64,000 bases of DNA from G041200185 sp041200185. GTDB lineage: Bacteria > Pseudomonadota > Alphaproteobacteria > BNTO01. Below the pieces are notes generated by a model that had not been told where the DNA came from, ran no database searches, and saw only the letters and a program-made list of their open reading frames with translations. Made by a program: the position numbers and the translations under genes. The stretch covers positions 1,262,213-1,326,212 of the forward strand of contig CP165730.1 of the NCBI GenBank assembly GCA_041200185.1, read 5' to 3'. Of the stretch, positions 1 to 8,384 are shown one piece after another; the first letter of the stretch is position 1; each line of letters opens with the position of its first letter.

Positions 1-78
1 TCATTTTACCCCAATTTCCCTTGCTTTTCTCTCAACGTTTCTTCGGTAGTGCTCCTCCGTGCTCCCCTATCTTGAACC

Positions 79-792
79 TTATGCACCTTCGTTCGATGTA
101 TGATCTCTCTTCCAAGGACAAAGATCGTGAAAATCACAGGACCCGCACAAGGGAGAACGTGCTCTGCAAATGTACCGACCATGCAAAACGAACCAATGAT
201 TTGTCCTCGACCAGTACTGTTCAGGAACGACCTTGTATAAGTCTTCTTCTAACGCCGTGGGGGTCGTTGCTTTAGATAAACCTAAACGCCGAGACACTCG
301 AAAAACATGCGTATCTACTGCGATCCTTGCAGCTCCCTGCAAAACGTTGAGTACAACATTTGCTGTTTTGGGGCCAACTCCAGGAAGTTTTACCAAGTCT
401 TCTTTACAAAGAGGAACCTTTCCATCAAACTCCGACACGAGTTTCTGAGCCGTCTGGTGAATATAGCGCGCCTTATTACGATAAATATTCAAAGAGCGAA
501 TTTCTTCCGCTAAGTTTTTCTCTCCTAGGGCTATGACCTTCTGCGGAGTATCGACCCGTGAAATAATGCGCTTCATGACAGTATTTACTGATGAATCCGT
601 TGCTTGTGCTGACAAAATCACCGCCATTAAGAGCGAAAAGTCCGTAGTAAAGAATAGCTCTGTTTGAGGATCAGGATCCATTGTCTCAAAACGATGAAAA
701 ATCGCCTCAACGCGATCCTTCTCTTTCAACAACGTGCCTCCCTCCTCCTCTGAGGCATCAGATAGGTGTATGCCCGAGGTGGATTTGTTCAT
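79..792 (-). CDS. nth: Endonuclease III (DNA glycosylase/AP lyase)
   Basis: Base-excision repair enzyme that removes oxidised pyrimidines and nicks at the abasic site. The helix-hairpin-helix LPGVGPKTANVV lies near residues 134-145, with the catalytic Lys inside it, and is followed by VDTHVFR carrying the catalytic Asp. The C-terminal 4Fe-4S loop CRARSPLCGSCDFHDLC keeps the Cys-X6-Cys-X2-Cys-X5-Cys spacing. At 237 aa it is about 20 residues longer than usual, all at the N-terminus, so a later start is possible. The 5' end overlaps the upstream M23 peptidase gene by 35 nt, which suggests translational coupling or a start that is annotated too early. The family call is secure; the start is not. 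Confidence 0.95.
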   Translation of the reverse strand: MNKSTSGIHLSDASEEEGGTLLKEKDRVEAIFHRFETMDPDPQTELFFTTDFSLLMAVILSAQATDSSVNTVMKRIISRVDTPQKVIALGEKNLAEEIRSLNIYRNKARYIHQTAQKLVSEFDGKVPLCKEDLVKLPGVGPKTANVVLNVLQGAARIAVDTHVFRVSRRLGLSKATTPTALEEDLYKVVPEQYWSRTNHWFVLHGRYICRARSPLCGSCDFHDLCPWKRDHTSNEGA

Positions 793-2098
793 TCACTTCC
801 TCTTTAAATTTACGGAATCTTGCCATTTCCTTTCCTCCCAGTTTCGTCGTTCCCAAACTGGTGTACTTTTGAGGGTCAACACGTACCTGATTACGAATCA
901 CCTCGTGATGTAAGTGCGGTCCCGTTGCGCGTCCTGTGCAGCCTACTTTTCCAATGCAATCCCCCTGATTGATGCGATCCCCTTTCTTGACGCGGATAGA
1001 ACTGAGATGTCCGTAAGCCGTCTCAAAACCGTTAGCGTGTTTGAGGCGAATATAAAGACCATAAGCCCCATAATACCCGGCCATGACGACGACACCATTT
1101 GCAGCCGCGCAAACGTCCGTTCCATAACGCGCCGAATAGTCGACACCATAGTGCTTCTTTACGACTCCTAGAATGGGATGCTTACGAAAGCCAAACTTGG
1201 ATGAAACTCCCACATTTTTATTTTTAAAAGGCAAGATTAAGAACTCTGTTTTTAGGCTTTCTCCTTGTTCTGTATAGTATTGATTTCCAAAACAGTAAAC
1301 CTTAAAAGTTTTTCCATCAACCTTAACGGCAACGTAGCGGAGTGATGGACGTCCCGCTCTCTTCCCCGTTGAGGCGTCCTTTTTCTCTTCGTAGACGATC
1401 TCGAAAAGAGTTGATGCGCCCAGTTGGCGTGCCTTAACAAGAGGATTCAAAGCCTGAATAGCCTCGAGAACGATAGCTGTAGGGACTCCTTCACTCTTTG
1501 CAGCGCTCATGAAGTTTGTACGAACGACCCCTTGAGTAGCGCACCATTTGGACTCCAACACCCTCTCGTTAAGGATAACTTTATACCCTCCGTCTTGAGC
1601 TGTTAGAGAAATACGATTCCCTTTGGCGTCCTGCGTTTCCAAAAGTCTCAACTTCGTAGCCTTTGGCGTGACCTCCCACTGCAAATCAAGTGCCTGGCCA
1701 ATTTGCAAATGCTTTGCATTCTGAACCTTCGCCAGAGCTTTTCCTATAGCATCTATATCACGCAGGCTAATACCAAGTTCTGACAAGATAGAGGAAAGAG
1801 TGTCACCGCAGGTCACATAAATCGTTCGTGTTTGAAGACCTAAGGATGGCCTCTCTTCGTCAGGCCCGCTCATCTCGCCTTGAGTAGATCCTTGTGTCGC
1901 AAAAATCGTCGGAGGTCTAGTCCATTCGGCAGACTGCGCCACGTAGTCATTCATCCTCTGAAAGGATCGATACTCCTGGAGAGAAATACCCCCCGCTAGT
2001 GCCACGAGGATGGCGATTAACCCCTCAGCGCGTCCTGCTTTCGCTTGACTTAGAAACATCCTTGCATCCATTTCGGAGTCCATGAGCATGTATCGCAC
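758..2098 (-). CDS. M23 family metallopeptidase with N-terminal anchor and LysM-like region
   Basis: Predicted periplasmic murein hydrolase or a regulator of one. An N-terminal hydrophobic segment (EGLIAILVALAGGISL, about residues 29-44) serves as anchor or signal. A LysM/OapA-like stretch beginning CGDTLSSILSELGIS follows near residue 97. The C-terminal LytM/M23 domain (about residues 310-410) has HYGVDYSARYGTDVCAAANG with the first His and Asp ligands, then GHLSSI and the HLHHE motif supplying the last His. All zinc ligands are therefore present and it should be an active lysostaphin-type endopeptidase. It lies upstream of nth in the same direction and overlaps it. The specific role (cell separation, elongation or recycling) cannot be read from sequence. 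Confidence 0.9.
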   Translation of the reverse strand: MRYMLMDSEMDARMFLSQAKAGRAEGLIAILVALAGGISLQEYRSFQRMNDYVAQSAEWTRPPTIFATQGSTQGEMSGPDEERPSLGLQTRTIYVTCGDTLSSILSELGISLRDIDAIGKALAKVQNAKHLQIGQALDLQWEVTPKATKLRLLETQDAKGNRISLTAQDGGYKVILNERVLESKWCATQGVVRTNFMSAAKSEGVPTAIVLEAIQALNPLVKARQLGASTLFEIVYEEKKDASTGKRAGRPSLRYVAVKVDGKTFKVYCFGNQYYTEQGESLKTEFLILPFKNKNVGVSSKFGFRKHPILGVVKKHYGVDYSARYGTDVCAAANGVVVMAGYYGAYGLYIRLKHANGFETAYGHLSSIRVKKGDRINQGDCIGKVGCTGRATGPHLHHEVIRNQVRVDPQKYTSLGTTKLGGKEMARFRKFKEEVNEQIHLGHTPI

Positions 2099-3213
2099 AT
2101 GATTTCAACAAAATCAATGTGTTTTTCACCATCCATGATGGATATACGTATCTCTATATTAGAAAATCTCTCACTATATCTACGGAACAGCGATACCTAT
2201 TGTCCATTTCTTTGTTTTTAAGTGAAGAAAATTTTTTATCTCTATTACTTATCGAATATTCGAGGTCATTTAGCTTGACTTCGCAAACTCATTAGTTTAC
2301 CACAACCACATTCAGGTATTGCGCTAGTATAAGCATGTTGCAGAAAACGTTAGTTTGGCTCTCTGTTACGGTTATTGCGCTGCTGCGTTTATCACGAAGG
2401 AAACATTGGTACCTGTCCGACGCCGTTGATCGAGCGCTTGTGTCTAGGTTTCTGTGGCCATAGAGAGTGTAGTCCACAAACCTCTGCCTTCTGACGGATG
2501 ATGAGACCCCATAGAGAAGATTTTTATCGGTAAGGTCTCTTTTTGGAAAGCCGCTAACCAACACTGCCTGATGCCACAACTGATCTACGAGTCAGAAATT
2601 TTGAGGTTCTGAAGGAGGTCGCAGGTTCGCTCTCTACTAGAAGAAGGATTGTGGCTTCTGAATGAGGATATTACCAGTAAGATCTGGCCAGCGTCTATCG
2701 TAATGTCTAGGTCCTACAGGCTAATTATCTGAGGTTAGTTTTCAAAGAGATTTTCATCCATCAAGAGCTATGATGGCGTTGTCAAGCTGTGGTGGAAGAT
2801 GAAAGCTGAATACCTCAAGACTACGGAGAGCACGGGGTTACCGATCTCCTGTCGAATCGAATGTAGCCCTCAGTGCACGACGAAAATGTGAAACAAGTCG
2901 GCCAGCAAAAGATTACAGAATTCATCAATGCTGTCTAATGAGTCCTTTGGGCAGAAGGCCCTCGTTGAATACGCTCCTAAAAAGGGACTGCTAGTCTGCG
3001 ACGTTGTGATCGAACACTCTATCGAGCTTGGCATCTGCAGAGAACCTGTTACGCTACTGTAGTGAATGACAAGGAATGACCTTTCGCCTCGCTGAGGCAT
3101 TGCACCGCACTCTTTGGACTAAAGAGTCTGCAGGGTCCAATAGTTTCCCAGAGGTCCGCACATCAGCCACTCCGCGTTGTCATTTCCATGAAAGGTTGTT
3201 ATCATGAGGTCAT
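2099..3213. other. Gene-poor stretch, possibly holding a decayed plus-strand gene
   Basis: About 1.1 kb without an intact ORF of convincing composition. Plus-strand translation between about 2380 and 3060 gives protein-like blocks broken by stops and frame changes, for example SLLEEGLWLLNEDITSKIW and QKALVEYAPKKGLLVCDVV. These look like remains of a lost gene, but I cannot name the family. The first 180 bases, upstream of the M23 gene, are AT-rich and should contain its promoter; no box is clear enough to call. Confidence 0.3.
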
Positions 3214-3298
3214 GCGGTCGTGGCGGAATAGGTAGACGCGCAGCGTTGAGGTCGCTGTGGAGAGATCCGTGGAAGTTCAAATCTTCTCGACCGCACCA
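3214..3298 (+). tRNA. tRNA-Leu (anticodon GAG)
   Basis: The acceptor stem GCGGTCG pairs with CGACCGC. The anticodon stem CAGCG/CGCTG encloses the loop TTGAGGT with anticodon GAG, reading CTC and CTT leucine codons. A long variable arm typical of tRNA-Leu follows, then a T arm with GTTCAAATC. Discriminator A and an encoded CCA are present at the 3' end, unlike the two other tRNA genes in the window. It stands alone in a gene-poor region. Confidence 0.95.
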
Positions 3299-3559
3299 GT
3301 TTTCCGTTGCCCCTTTGTTTACCCGTTTCCGTAGTCATCTATACCCTTTAGCTTCAAATAGGCTCAGGTGCCTCCAATAAAGACATAGCCAGAGCCGCCA
3401 CGTAGAGATCGCATCCTTCAATGAAGGTGCAGTTATCCCAAGATTACCACAGAATTTGTAGTGTATTTTTGCTAAATATCTTAATGAATAATCCTCAAAA
3501 AATTGCAACTGAATGGACGTCAGCTCATGAACGTTTGAAAGGCCTACGGGCGCCAACAT

Positions 3560-3990
3560 TAAGCCTCAAGCCCCCCTACCTGTCCATCCACGTCCGGGTC
3601 TATCCAACATAGTTTGGGTAGGCTTCGTTTTTCACCTCGATGCCTATAATATTTACCAGTACTCCCAACAAGAACCAAAAATCTCGGCAGAGGAAGCCCA
3701 AGGATGGATCGTCGATGTAGCAAAGATTCCCACTCAATGAAAGAAATTCTCGACAATGAACGAAAAAATATCTAAGAAAAAAAGGAATATACATTGAAAG
3801 TTAAAATTATTATTAACGCCAACCAACGATCCACCCTCATCGTGTGAAAGTTTTGGCGGATTCGGGGTGCCAGGAACGGGATACAATTCACGGGAACATG
3901 TTTCGGAGAAAAAATGATATTTAAACCGAGACGGTCAAGATACAACAGGAGATTCTAAGATTGAGAATCGTTATCGGGCATGTTTATATG
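3560..3990 (+). mobile_element. Decayed IS5-like transposase fragment
   Basis: No open frame survives, but one frame gives blocks matching the middle of IS5-type DDE transposases: DVAKIPTQ (family DVTExPIERP), then a lysine-rich SKKKRNIH, LKVKIIINAN (family HTLKTQVVV) and KVLADSGCQERDTIHGNM (family xLADSGYQGIxxxHxN). Stops and frameshifts interrupt it. Terminal inverted repeats were not found, so the element limits are approximate. A related block may occur near 29560-29600, where the bases around GGAA...ATTCAC...GGAATATG are similar. Confidence 0.55.
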
Positions 3991-4239
3991 AGGTTAACAT
4001 AGTGAAAAATTTTAGGGAGTACTTTATAGAAATTTTCAGAAAAAGCTTTCATGGGATTAATATTTCAATTGAAGGTTCATAATTTTATGTTGAAAAAAAT
4101 AAAATAGATTTCATCTAAAAATTTGTTGATCATTTTTTGACGATACACATAGTTTTTAATGTATATTTAATTTAAAGATTCCGTAGAACGTTCATGTAGA
4201 GTATTCTCTTGCTATTTTTTGCCAACTTAAATAGGGTAT
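3991..4239. other. AT-rich spacer
   Basis: Very AT-rich sequence between two transposase remnants. I see no gene, RNA or convincing regulatory site. Confidence 0.5.
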
Positions 4240-4600
4240 GCTGAATAGGTGCGTGAAATGGACAGTTTTTAGGGTGTCCGTTCTTGAAGGGTCCGCCAAC
4301 AGAAAAATTCACACACAATTTTCTCTTTGCTCATGTCATCCAACATATGTTCCCTGGAACGATGGTTTTGATGGGTAATGCCAAAATTCACTCATCTGAA
4401 GGGATAAAAATGACCTTGAGCCCATCAGGGGATAACTTTTACTTCCACCTTCATTCCCAGACTTCACTCCGATTGAGCATCATTGAGTCAGCTGAAGAGG
4501 CGGTTGAGATGGAACAAAGAACACCTTACCGCCCCCATTTTTGTCATCAGGCTCCTCCATGAAAGATTGAAGTCTTGGAGAGTCAATTTGACAAGACAAA
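4240..4600 (+). mobile_element. Decayed IS630-like transposase fragment
   Basis: The C-terminal half of an IS630-type DDE transposase is recognisable across a frameshift. FPGTMVLMGNAKIHSS corresponds to the family PGTxxxMDNAxxHxS, with the catalytic Asp changed to Gly. About 60 nt later, in a second frame, SFPDFTPIEHH followed by a stop and VS corresponds to YSPDxNPIExxW. The missing Asp, frame change and internal stops show it is dead. The neighbouring stretch to about 5000 has no recognisable gene. Confidence 0.65.
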
Positions 4601-5032
4601 TACTGTAAAATATTCATTTGGCTCCTCTATAGTCTTTTGAAGAAGGGCATGAAGCATCGAACGACAAGAAGTTCTCTTGTTTGATGCGGATTTTGGCGCT
4701 TTGAAGGCAGAAAAGTTATGGATTCGATGGCCTAATACAATGACGTTGTTGGTAATCAAAAACAGTTCATATTATTTATCCAATGGCGGTATTCTAGATG
4801 CTCAATTTTTAGAATGCATTCAAAAACACGGACCGATTGAATATAAAAATTGTCACATAATGGTCGAAGACTCATAATGAGATTTTTCTATCTTCAAATG
4901 AAGGATAATAGTAAACAAGTATTCTTGATTATTTTGTGATTTGTTGAACAAGGAGCCCTCTCAACTTTTCATTTCCTCAAGAATTTGCTAGCATGAAGGT
5001 GCTTAGTTCTTTGCTCGCTGGTCTGCGGGCTG

Positions 5033-5051
5033 CCCGTGTCTCTCATACGGG
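5033..5051 (+). promoter_or_regulatory. Small hairpin in the rpsF leader
   Basis: CCCGT and ACGGG can form a 5-bp stem with a 9-nt loop, ending about 10 nt before the rpsF Shine-Dalgarno. Many bacteria regulate rpsF-rpsR through an S6:S18-binding leader hairpin. This structure lies in the right place, but I do not see the known binding consensus, so a regulatory role is speculation. Confidence 0.25.
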
Positions 5052-5071
5052 TATCCGGAAAGGAGGTTTTT

Positions 5072-5467
5072 ATGAGAAATTGTTATGAGGTGATTTTTAT
5101 CATTCGCCAAGATGCGACGTCGACTTTGGTTGAGTCGGTCGCTGCGGCAGTGACAAAGGTCATCAGGGATAGTGGTGGAGACGTCACAAAAACGGAGTTT
5201 TGCGGCTTGCGTCAATTTGCCTACCCTATCAAGAAGAGTCGCAAAGGCCATTATGTTCTTTTGAACGTTGAGTGCGAAGGACAGGTAATGGCTGAAGTTG
5301 AACGTCAGTTGCGGATTAATGAGGATGTCTTGCGGCATTTAGCCGTTCGCGTGGAGACTCTGGATAACTCGCCGTCAGCGCTTATGCAGAATCGGCATTA
5401 TCGCGAGAGTGTCACGGCGCATGGTGAATTTGACGCTGAATTCGTTGATTCAGCTGCGGCTCAATAA
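5072..5467 (+). CDS. rpsF: 30S ribosomal protein S6
   Basis: Small-subunit protein that binds 16S rRNA as a heterodimer with S18. The ferredoxin-like fold begins RNCYEVIFIIRQD and the typical RQLRINEDVLRHLAVR motif is present near residue 80. I chose the ATG that follows AGGAGG with 5 nt spacing; a GTG 36 nt upstream would add 12 residues but has no comparable ribosome-binding site. At 131 aa it has a normal length with a modest C-terminal tail. It is the first gene of an operon with rpsR, rplU and rpmA, and the gap to rpsR is about 11 nt. Confidence 0.97.
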   Translation: MRNCYEVIFIIRQDATSTLVESVAAAVTKVIRDSGGDVTKTEFCGLRQFAYPIKKSRKGHYVLLNVECEGQVMAEVERQLRINEDVLRHLAVRVETLDNSPSALMQNRHYRESVTAHGEFDAEFVDSAAAQ

Positions 5468-5478
5468 GGAGGATGATC

Positions 5479-5781
5479 ATGGTGTCAGAGATGGTAGAAA
5501 AGAAAGGTGGAGAAGGGCGCTCGGCTGGAGATCGAGGAGGGGTTGATAAATCTGGTTTTAAAAAACCTCAGTTTTTTAGACAGAGGTCTTGCCCTTTTTC
5601 GGGCGAAGACGCGTTGAAGATTGATTATAAGGACGTGAGGGTCCTGTCTAAGTTTTTGTCTGAACGCGGAAAGATTATCCCGAGCCGTGTGACTTACGTT
5701 TGCTTTAAAAAACAGCGCGAATTGGCAAAAGCTGTAAAAAGAGCTCGGTTTTTGGCTTTATTACCTTATGTGAACGACTAG
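5479..5781 (+). CDS. rpsR: 30S ribosomal protein S18
   Basis: Partner of S6 on the platform of the small subunit. The family core IDYKDVRVLSKFLSERGKI and the basic helix QRELAKAVKRARFLALLPY are intact. The ATG used lies 6 nt after AAGGAGG; another in-frame ATG directly abuts the Shine-Dalgarno and is less likely to be used. The N-terminal 35 residues are glycine- and lysine-rich and longer than in the average S18 (about 75-85 aa), but this kind of extension is common. In most alphaproteobacteria rplI follows rpsR; here rplU follows instead. Confidence 0.96.
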   Translation: MVSEMVEKKGGEGRSAGDRGGVDKSGFKKPQFFRQRSCPFSGEDALKIDYKDVRVLSKFLSERGKIIPSRVTYVCFKKQRELAKAVKRARFLALLPYVND

Positions 5782-5796
5782 GAAGGCGGGTGGATT

Positions 5797-6111
5797 ATGT
5801 TTGCAGTCATTAAAACAGGTGGAAAACAGTACCGCGTTAGTGAGGGAAGTCTTTTCCGCGCAGAAAAAGTTGAGGGTGAAAAAGGACAAGTTGTTGAACT
5901 CGATCAGGTTATGATGGTTGATCGCGATGGGGCTGTGACTCTTGGGCAACCGACAGTAACTGGTGCCAAGGTCCTTGTTGAAATTGTCGACCAAATTCGA
6001 GATAAAAAGGTGTTAATTTTCAAGAAAATACGCCGGCATAATTACCGTCGCAAGAAGGGGCATCGGCAGATGTTATCGATTTTGCGAGTTAAAGAGATTG
6101 TAGCGGCCTAA
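5797..6111 (+). CDS. rplU: 50S ribosomal protein L21
   Basis: Large-subunit protein near domain I of 23S rRNA. Begins MFAVIKTGGKQYRVSEG, the canonical L21 start, and ends with the basic segment KKIRRHNYRRKKGHRQ that contacts RNA. Normal length of 104 aa. It lies 15 nt after rpsR, and the rpmA start follows a GGAGG 14 nt beyond its stop. Confidence 0.97.
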   Translation: MFAVIKTGGKQYRVSEGSLFRAEKVEGEKGQVVELDQVMMVDRDGAVTLGQPTVTGAKVLVEIVDQIRDKKVLIFKKIRRHNYRRKKGHRQMLSILRVKEIVAA

Positions 6112-6125
6112 GCAAGGAGGAAATC

Positions 6126-6374
6126 ATGGCAACAAAAAAAGCGGGTGGTAGTTCTCGTAACGGGCGCGATTCTGCGGGACGTCGTCTTGGTGTGAAGAAG
6201 TTCGGCGGTGAACAGATCTTAGCGGGATCGATCATTGTTCGTCAGAGAGGAACGAAGTTTTTTCCTGGACAGAATGTTGGCATGGGGCGTGATCATACGC
6301 TTTATGCTCGGATGGATGGGACTGTCTCCTTTACTGTGGGTGCCAAAAAGCGGTCTTTTGTGCACGTTATTTGA
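6126..6374 (+). CDS. rpmA: 50S ribosomal protein L27
   Basis: Large-subunit protein whose N-terminal tail reaches towards the peptidyl-transferase centre. Begins MATKKAGGSSRNGRDSAGRR, the hallmark tail, without the cleavable N-extension seen in some Firmicutes. Contains GGEQILAGSIIVRQRGTKF. Normal length of 82 aa. Last gene of the operon; obg, which often follows rplU-rpmA, is absent, and a terminator comes 17 nt later. Confidence 0.97.
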   Translation: MATKKAGGSSRNGRDSAGRRLGVKKFGGEQILAGSIIVRQRGTKFFPGQNVGMGRDHTLYARMDGTVSFTVGAKKRSFVHVI

Positions 6375-6391
6375 AGTATCCGTTCCTTTGT

Positions 6392-6421
6392 GAGGAGGAG
6401 GTAGTTCCTCCTCTTTTTTTT
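6392..6421 (+). terminator. Rho-independent terminator of the rpsF-rpmA operon
   Basis: GAGGAGGA pairs with TCCTCCTC (8 bp, loop GGTAGT), followed by a run of eight T. Confidence 0.9.
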
Positions 6422-6451
6422 GAGGGAAAGCATTGAGGAAAGCCGTTTTCG

Positions 6452-8221
6452 TTAAAAAATAAGGCAACAGCCTCCGTCGTAGTCGATGCGGGATTTGAGA
6501 AGAGATTCTTCGTCTGCAACCCCAGCAAGGTAGTCGTGAAGGGCGCTACTGCAGAAGTCACTAGGGGTGAAGTTGTTGGCGAGGGTCCTATCGGGGAGGA
6601 GGCCGACGCTTTGTAAAAGACTCGCAACGGCCTGGCTACAGAACTGTTTTGAGGGATCTTTGATGTGCTTGTTAGCCTTAGCTGTCGATTTGGCAAGTTC
6701 TCCCAAATTGGCATTATAGGTTTTTCCAAGTTCACGGATGATGTGGGGAAGGAGATCCTTGAGAGGAACAGGGGTGCTCAAAATGCGGGCAAAGACGTTG
6801 CCATCATATCTAGCCAGTAGGAGTTGTAAGGGAACAATATGAACCCCTCTCTTTCCCGTGGAGTGGAGGCTAAAGGCCGTAAGATCATCAGGTTCGCAAA
6901 ACTGGAGGATCTGAATGATATCGTCAAGCATTTTTTTCCTACGTTCTTCACTGCCTTTTGTGTAGTGCAAACCGCCGTGGCGTCGAGCAATCTCTATAAC
7001 ATCGCGAATGAGGTGGGGCGTTGCAATAACGACCATTCCAACGTGCGAAATCCCTAGAGGATTGGTTTGATTCTGATTAGTTTTTTTGCGTATGACGGAG
7101 CTGACAGCGCCGTTTCCTCCGAAAAGGAGAAGACTACCCGTCGTCATACGAATGGCCTCATGAGCAAAAAAGTCATTAGCTGCGTCGTCATTCATGCGAA
7201 ACCGATCGTCAAACAAAAAATTAAGTTCATTGCTCAGGGGTAATTCCAATGTCCAGTTATAGAAGTGAAAAATGTTATCTTGTGTTGGTTGGCTGGGGGC
7301 AATAAGTGCAGGTGGATTAGGATCTTGTGTCGATTGAATGGTCTCAATAAGGGGTGAAGGATCCGCCGGTTCTTCACTGTCTTGGACTATGTTCGACAGG
7401 CTATCATGAGACGCGGATGTACGTATAGTTAATGTCACAGCTTCGCGTTGCGAGTTTCCCTCTGGGGATTGAACTTCAGATCTGCGTTCAAGGCGAACGT
7501 CAACCGAACCGATTGTAGGAAGCTCTGACAAACTACTAATAACGGCGATCGCTGCCCGCTGAATGGTCGCGTTCTCATTGGACACAAACTGGTTGGGAAC
7601 AAAATGGCTTCCTCCTACGGCTCTTAAACCTCGTGCCTCAACAAGAGAAATGGGTTGGTTAGACGAGAGAGAGGCATTTCGTCGATGAGATCTTTTGTAC
7701 TGTTCATAGGGGAACGAAGTACTTTCCGGCTCTTCAATGATGACGGGCTGTCTTCTTGGCTTAGTTCGAGGAAGAGGAGGCTTGGAACTTGGGAAGGTTC
7801 CTTTTCTAGGATGTACGTAATTTTCCATGACTGTATCTTCTGATGAAGAGGAGGAAGAAGAAGAAGAAGAAGAAGAAGAAGAAGAAGAAGAAGAAGAGGT
7901 CGCATCTTCTCGACAAGAAGCAACAATATTCTCAAATTTCGATGATGAAGAACTTGCTCCTAAAGAAGCAGAGGGGCTTTCAAAAATAGAGGCTGATGAA
8001 CTACGCTTCATAGCCGGTAGATTTGTAACGCGGTTATGATAATAAGAGGAACGCGTCAATTTCGAAGTGAGGGGAGAAGCTGAATGCATAATAAAGCTCG
8101 ACGACCAAGAGCGTTGCATGAATGGATAGGGTTGTTGAAGGTCAGGGTTCTCCGGCAGGTGACTGGCATGAGCTGTTAGGAGTGGTAATAAGCATAAGAA
8201 CAATACTTTCTTGTTATTCAT
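6452..8221 (-). CDS. Exported protein with permuted NlpC/P60-like domain and C-terminal CaaX-like motif
   Basis: 589 aa. The N-terminus NNKKVLFLCLLPLLTAHAS is a Sec signal peptide. Residues about 25-340 are low complexity, rich in Ser and Pro, with a run of about 19 Ser at 109-127 encoded largely by 14 consecutive TCT codons. The C-terminal half resembles the circularly permuted papain-like YiiX/YebB (DUF830) fold: TTGSLLLF in place of the usual Gly-Asp strand, ISHVGMVV with putative catalytic His393, and FCSQAVASLL with putative nucleophile Cys528. The protein ends DGGCCLIF; Cys-Leu-Ile-Phe fits a eukaryotic CaaX prenylation box with a second Cys before it. A paralogue lies at 22-23 kb. Export plus a CaaX-like end suggests an effector that could be lipidated in the host; this is inference. 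Confidence 0.8.
   Translation of the reverse strand: MNNKKVLFLCLLPLLTAHASHLPENPDLQQPYPFMQRSWSSSFIMHSASPLTSKLTRSSYYHNRVTNLPAMKRSSSASIFESPSASLGASSSSSKFENIVASCREDATSSSSSSSSSSSSSSSSSSSEDTVMENYVHPRKGTFPSSKPPLPRTKPRRQPVIIEEPESTSFPYEQYKRSHRRNASLSSNQPISLVEARGLRAVGGSHFVPNQFVSNENATIQRAAIAVISSLSELPTIGSVDVRLERRSEVQSPEGNSQREAVTLTIRTSASHDSLSNIVQDSEEPADPSPLIETIQSTQDPNPPALIAPSQPTQDNIFHFYNWTLELPLSNELNFLFDDRFRMNDDAANDFFAHEAIRMTTGSLLLFGGNGAVSSVIRKKTNQNQTNPLGISHVGMVVIATPHLIRDVIEIARRHGGLHYTKGSEERRKKMLDDIIQILQFCEPDDLTAFSLHSTGKRGVHIVPLQLLLARYDGNVFARILSTPVPLKDLLPHIIRELGKTYNANLGELAKSTAKANKHIKDPSKQFCSQAVASLLQSVGLLPDRTLANNFTPSDFCSSALHDYLAGVADEESLLKSRIDYDGGCCLIF
7856..7897. repeat. Trinucleotide microsatellite (14 units) inside the effector-like gene
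   Basis: Fourteen perfect AGA units on the plus strand, read as TCT serine codons on the minus strand. Slippage here would change the serine-tract length without breaking the frame. Confidence 0.9.
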
Positions 8222-8384
8222 AAAAATTACCTTAATACTTTACTTACTGCATTCACATTGTATTAGATAATTATTAACGAATAGTTAACAATTATTAATT
8301 TGTGTTAAAAATAATTAGGTAATAATAGTGGTATGAAAAATAGGAGATTTTGATCTATACTTAATTCGTGGGGGAGTAACTTAG

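Noticed and set aside
7827..8039. Plus-strand ORF with a long poly-Glu run
   Set aside because: It is the antisense shadow of the serine tract in the minus-strand exported protein; the poly-Glu comes from the AGA/GAA microsatellite.
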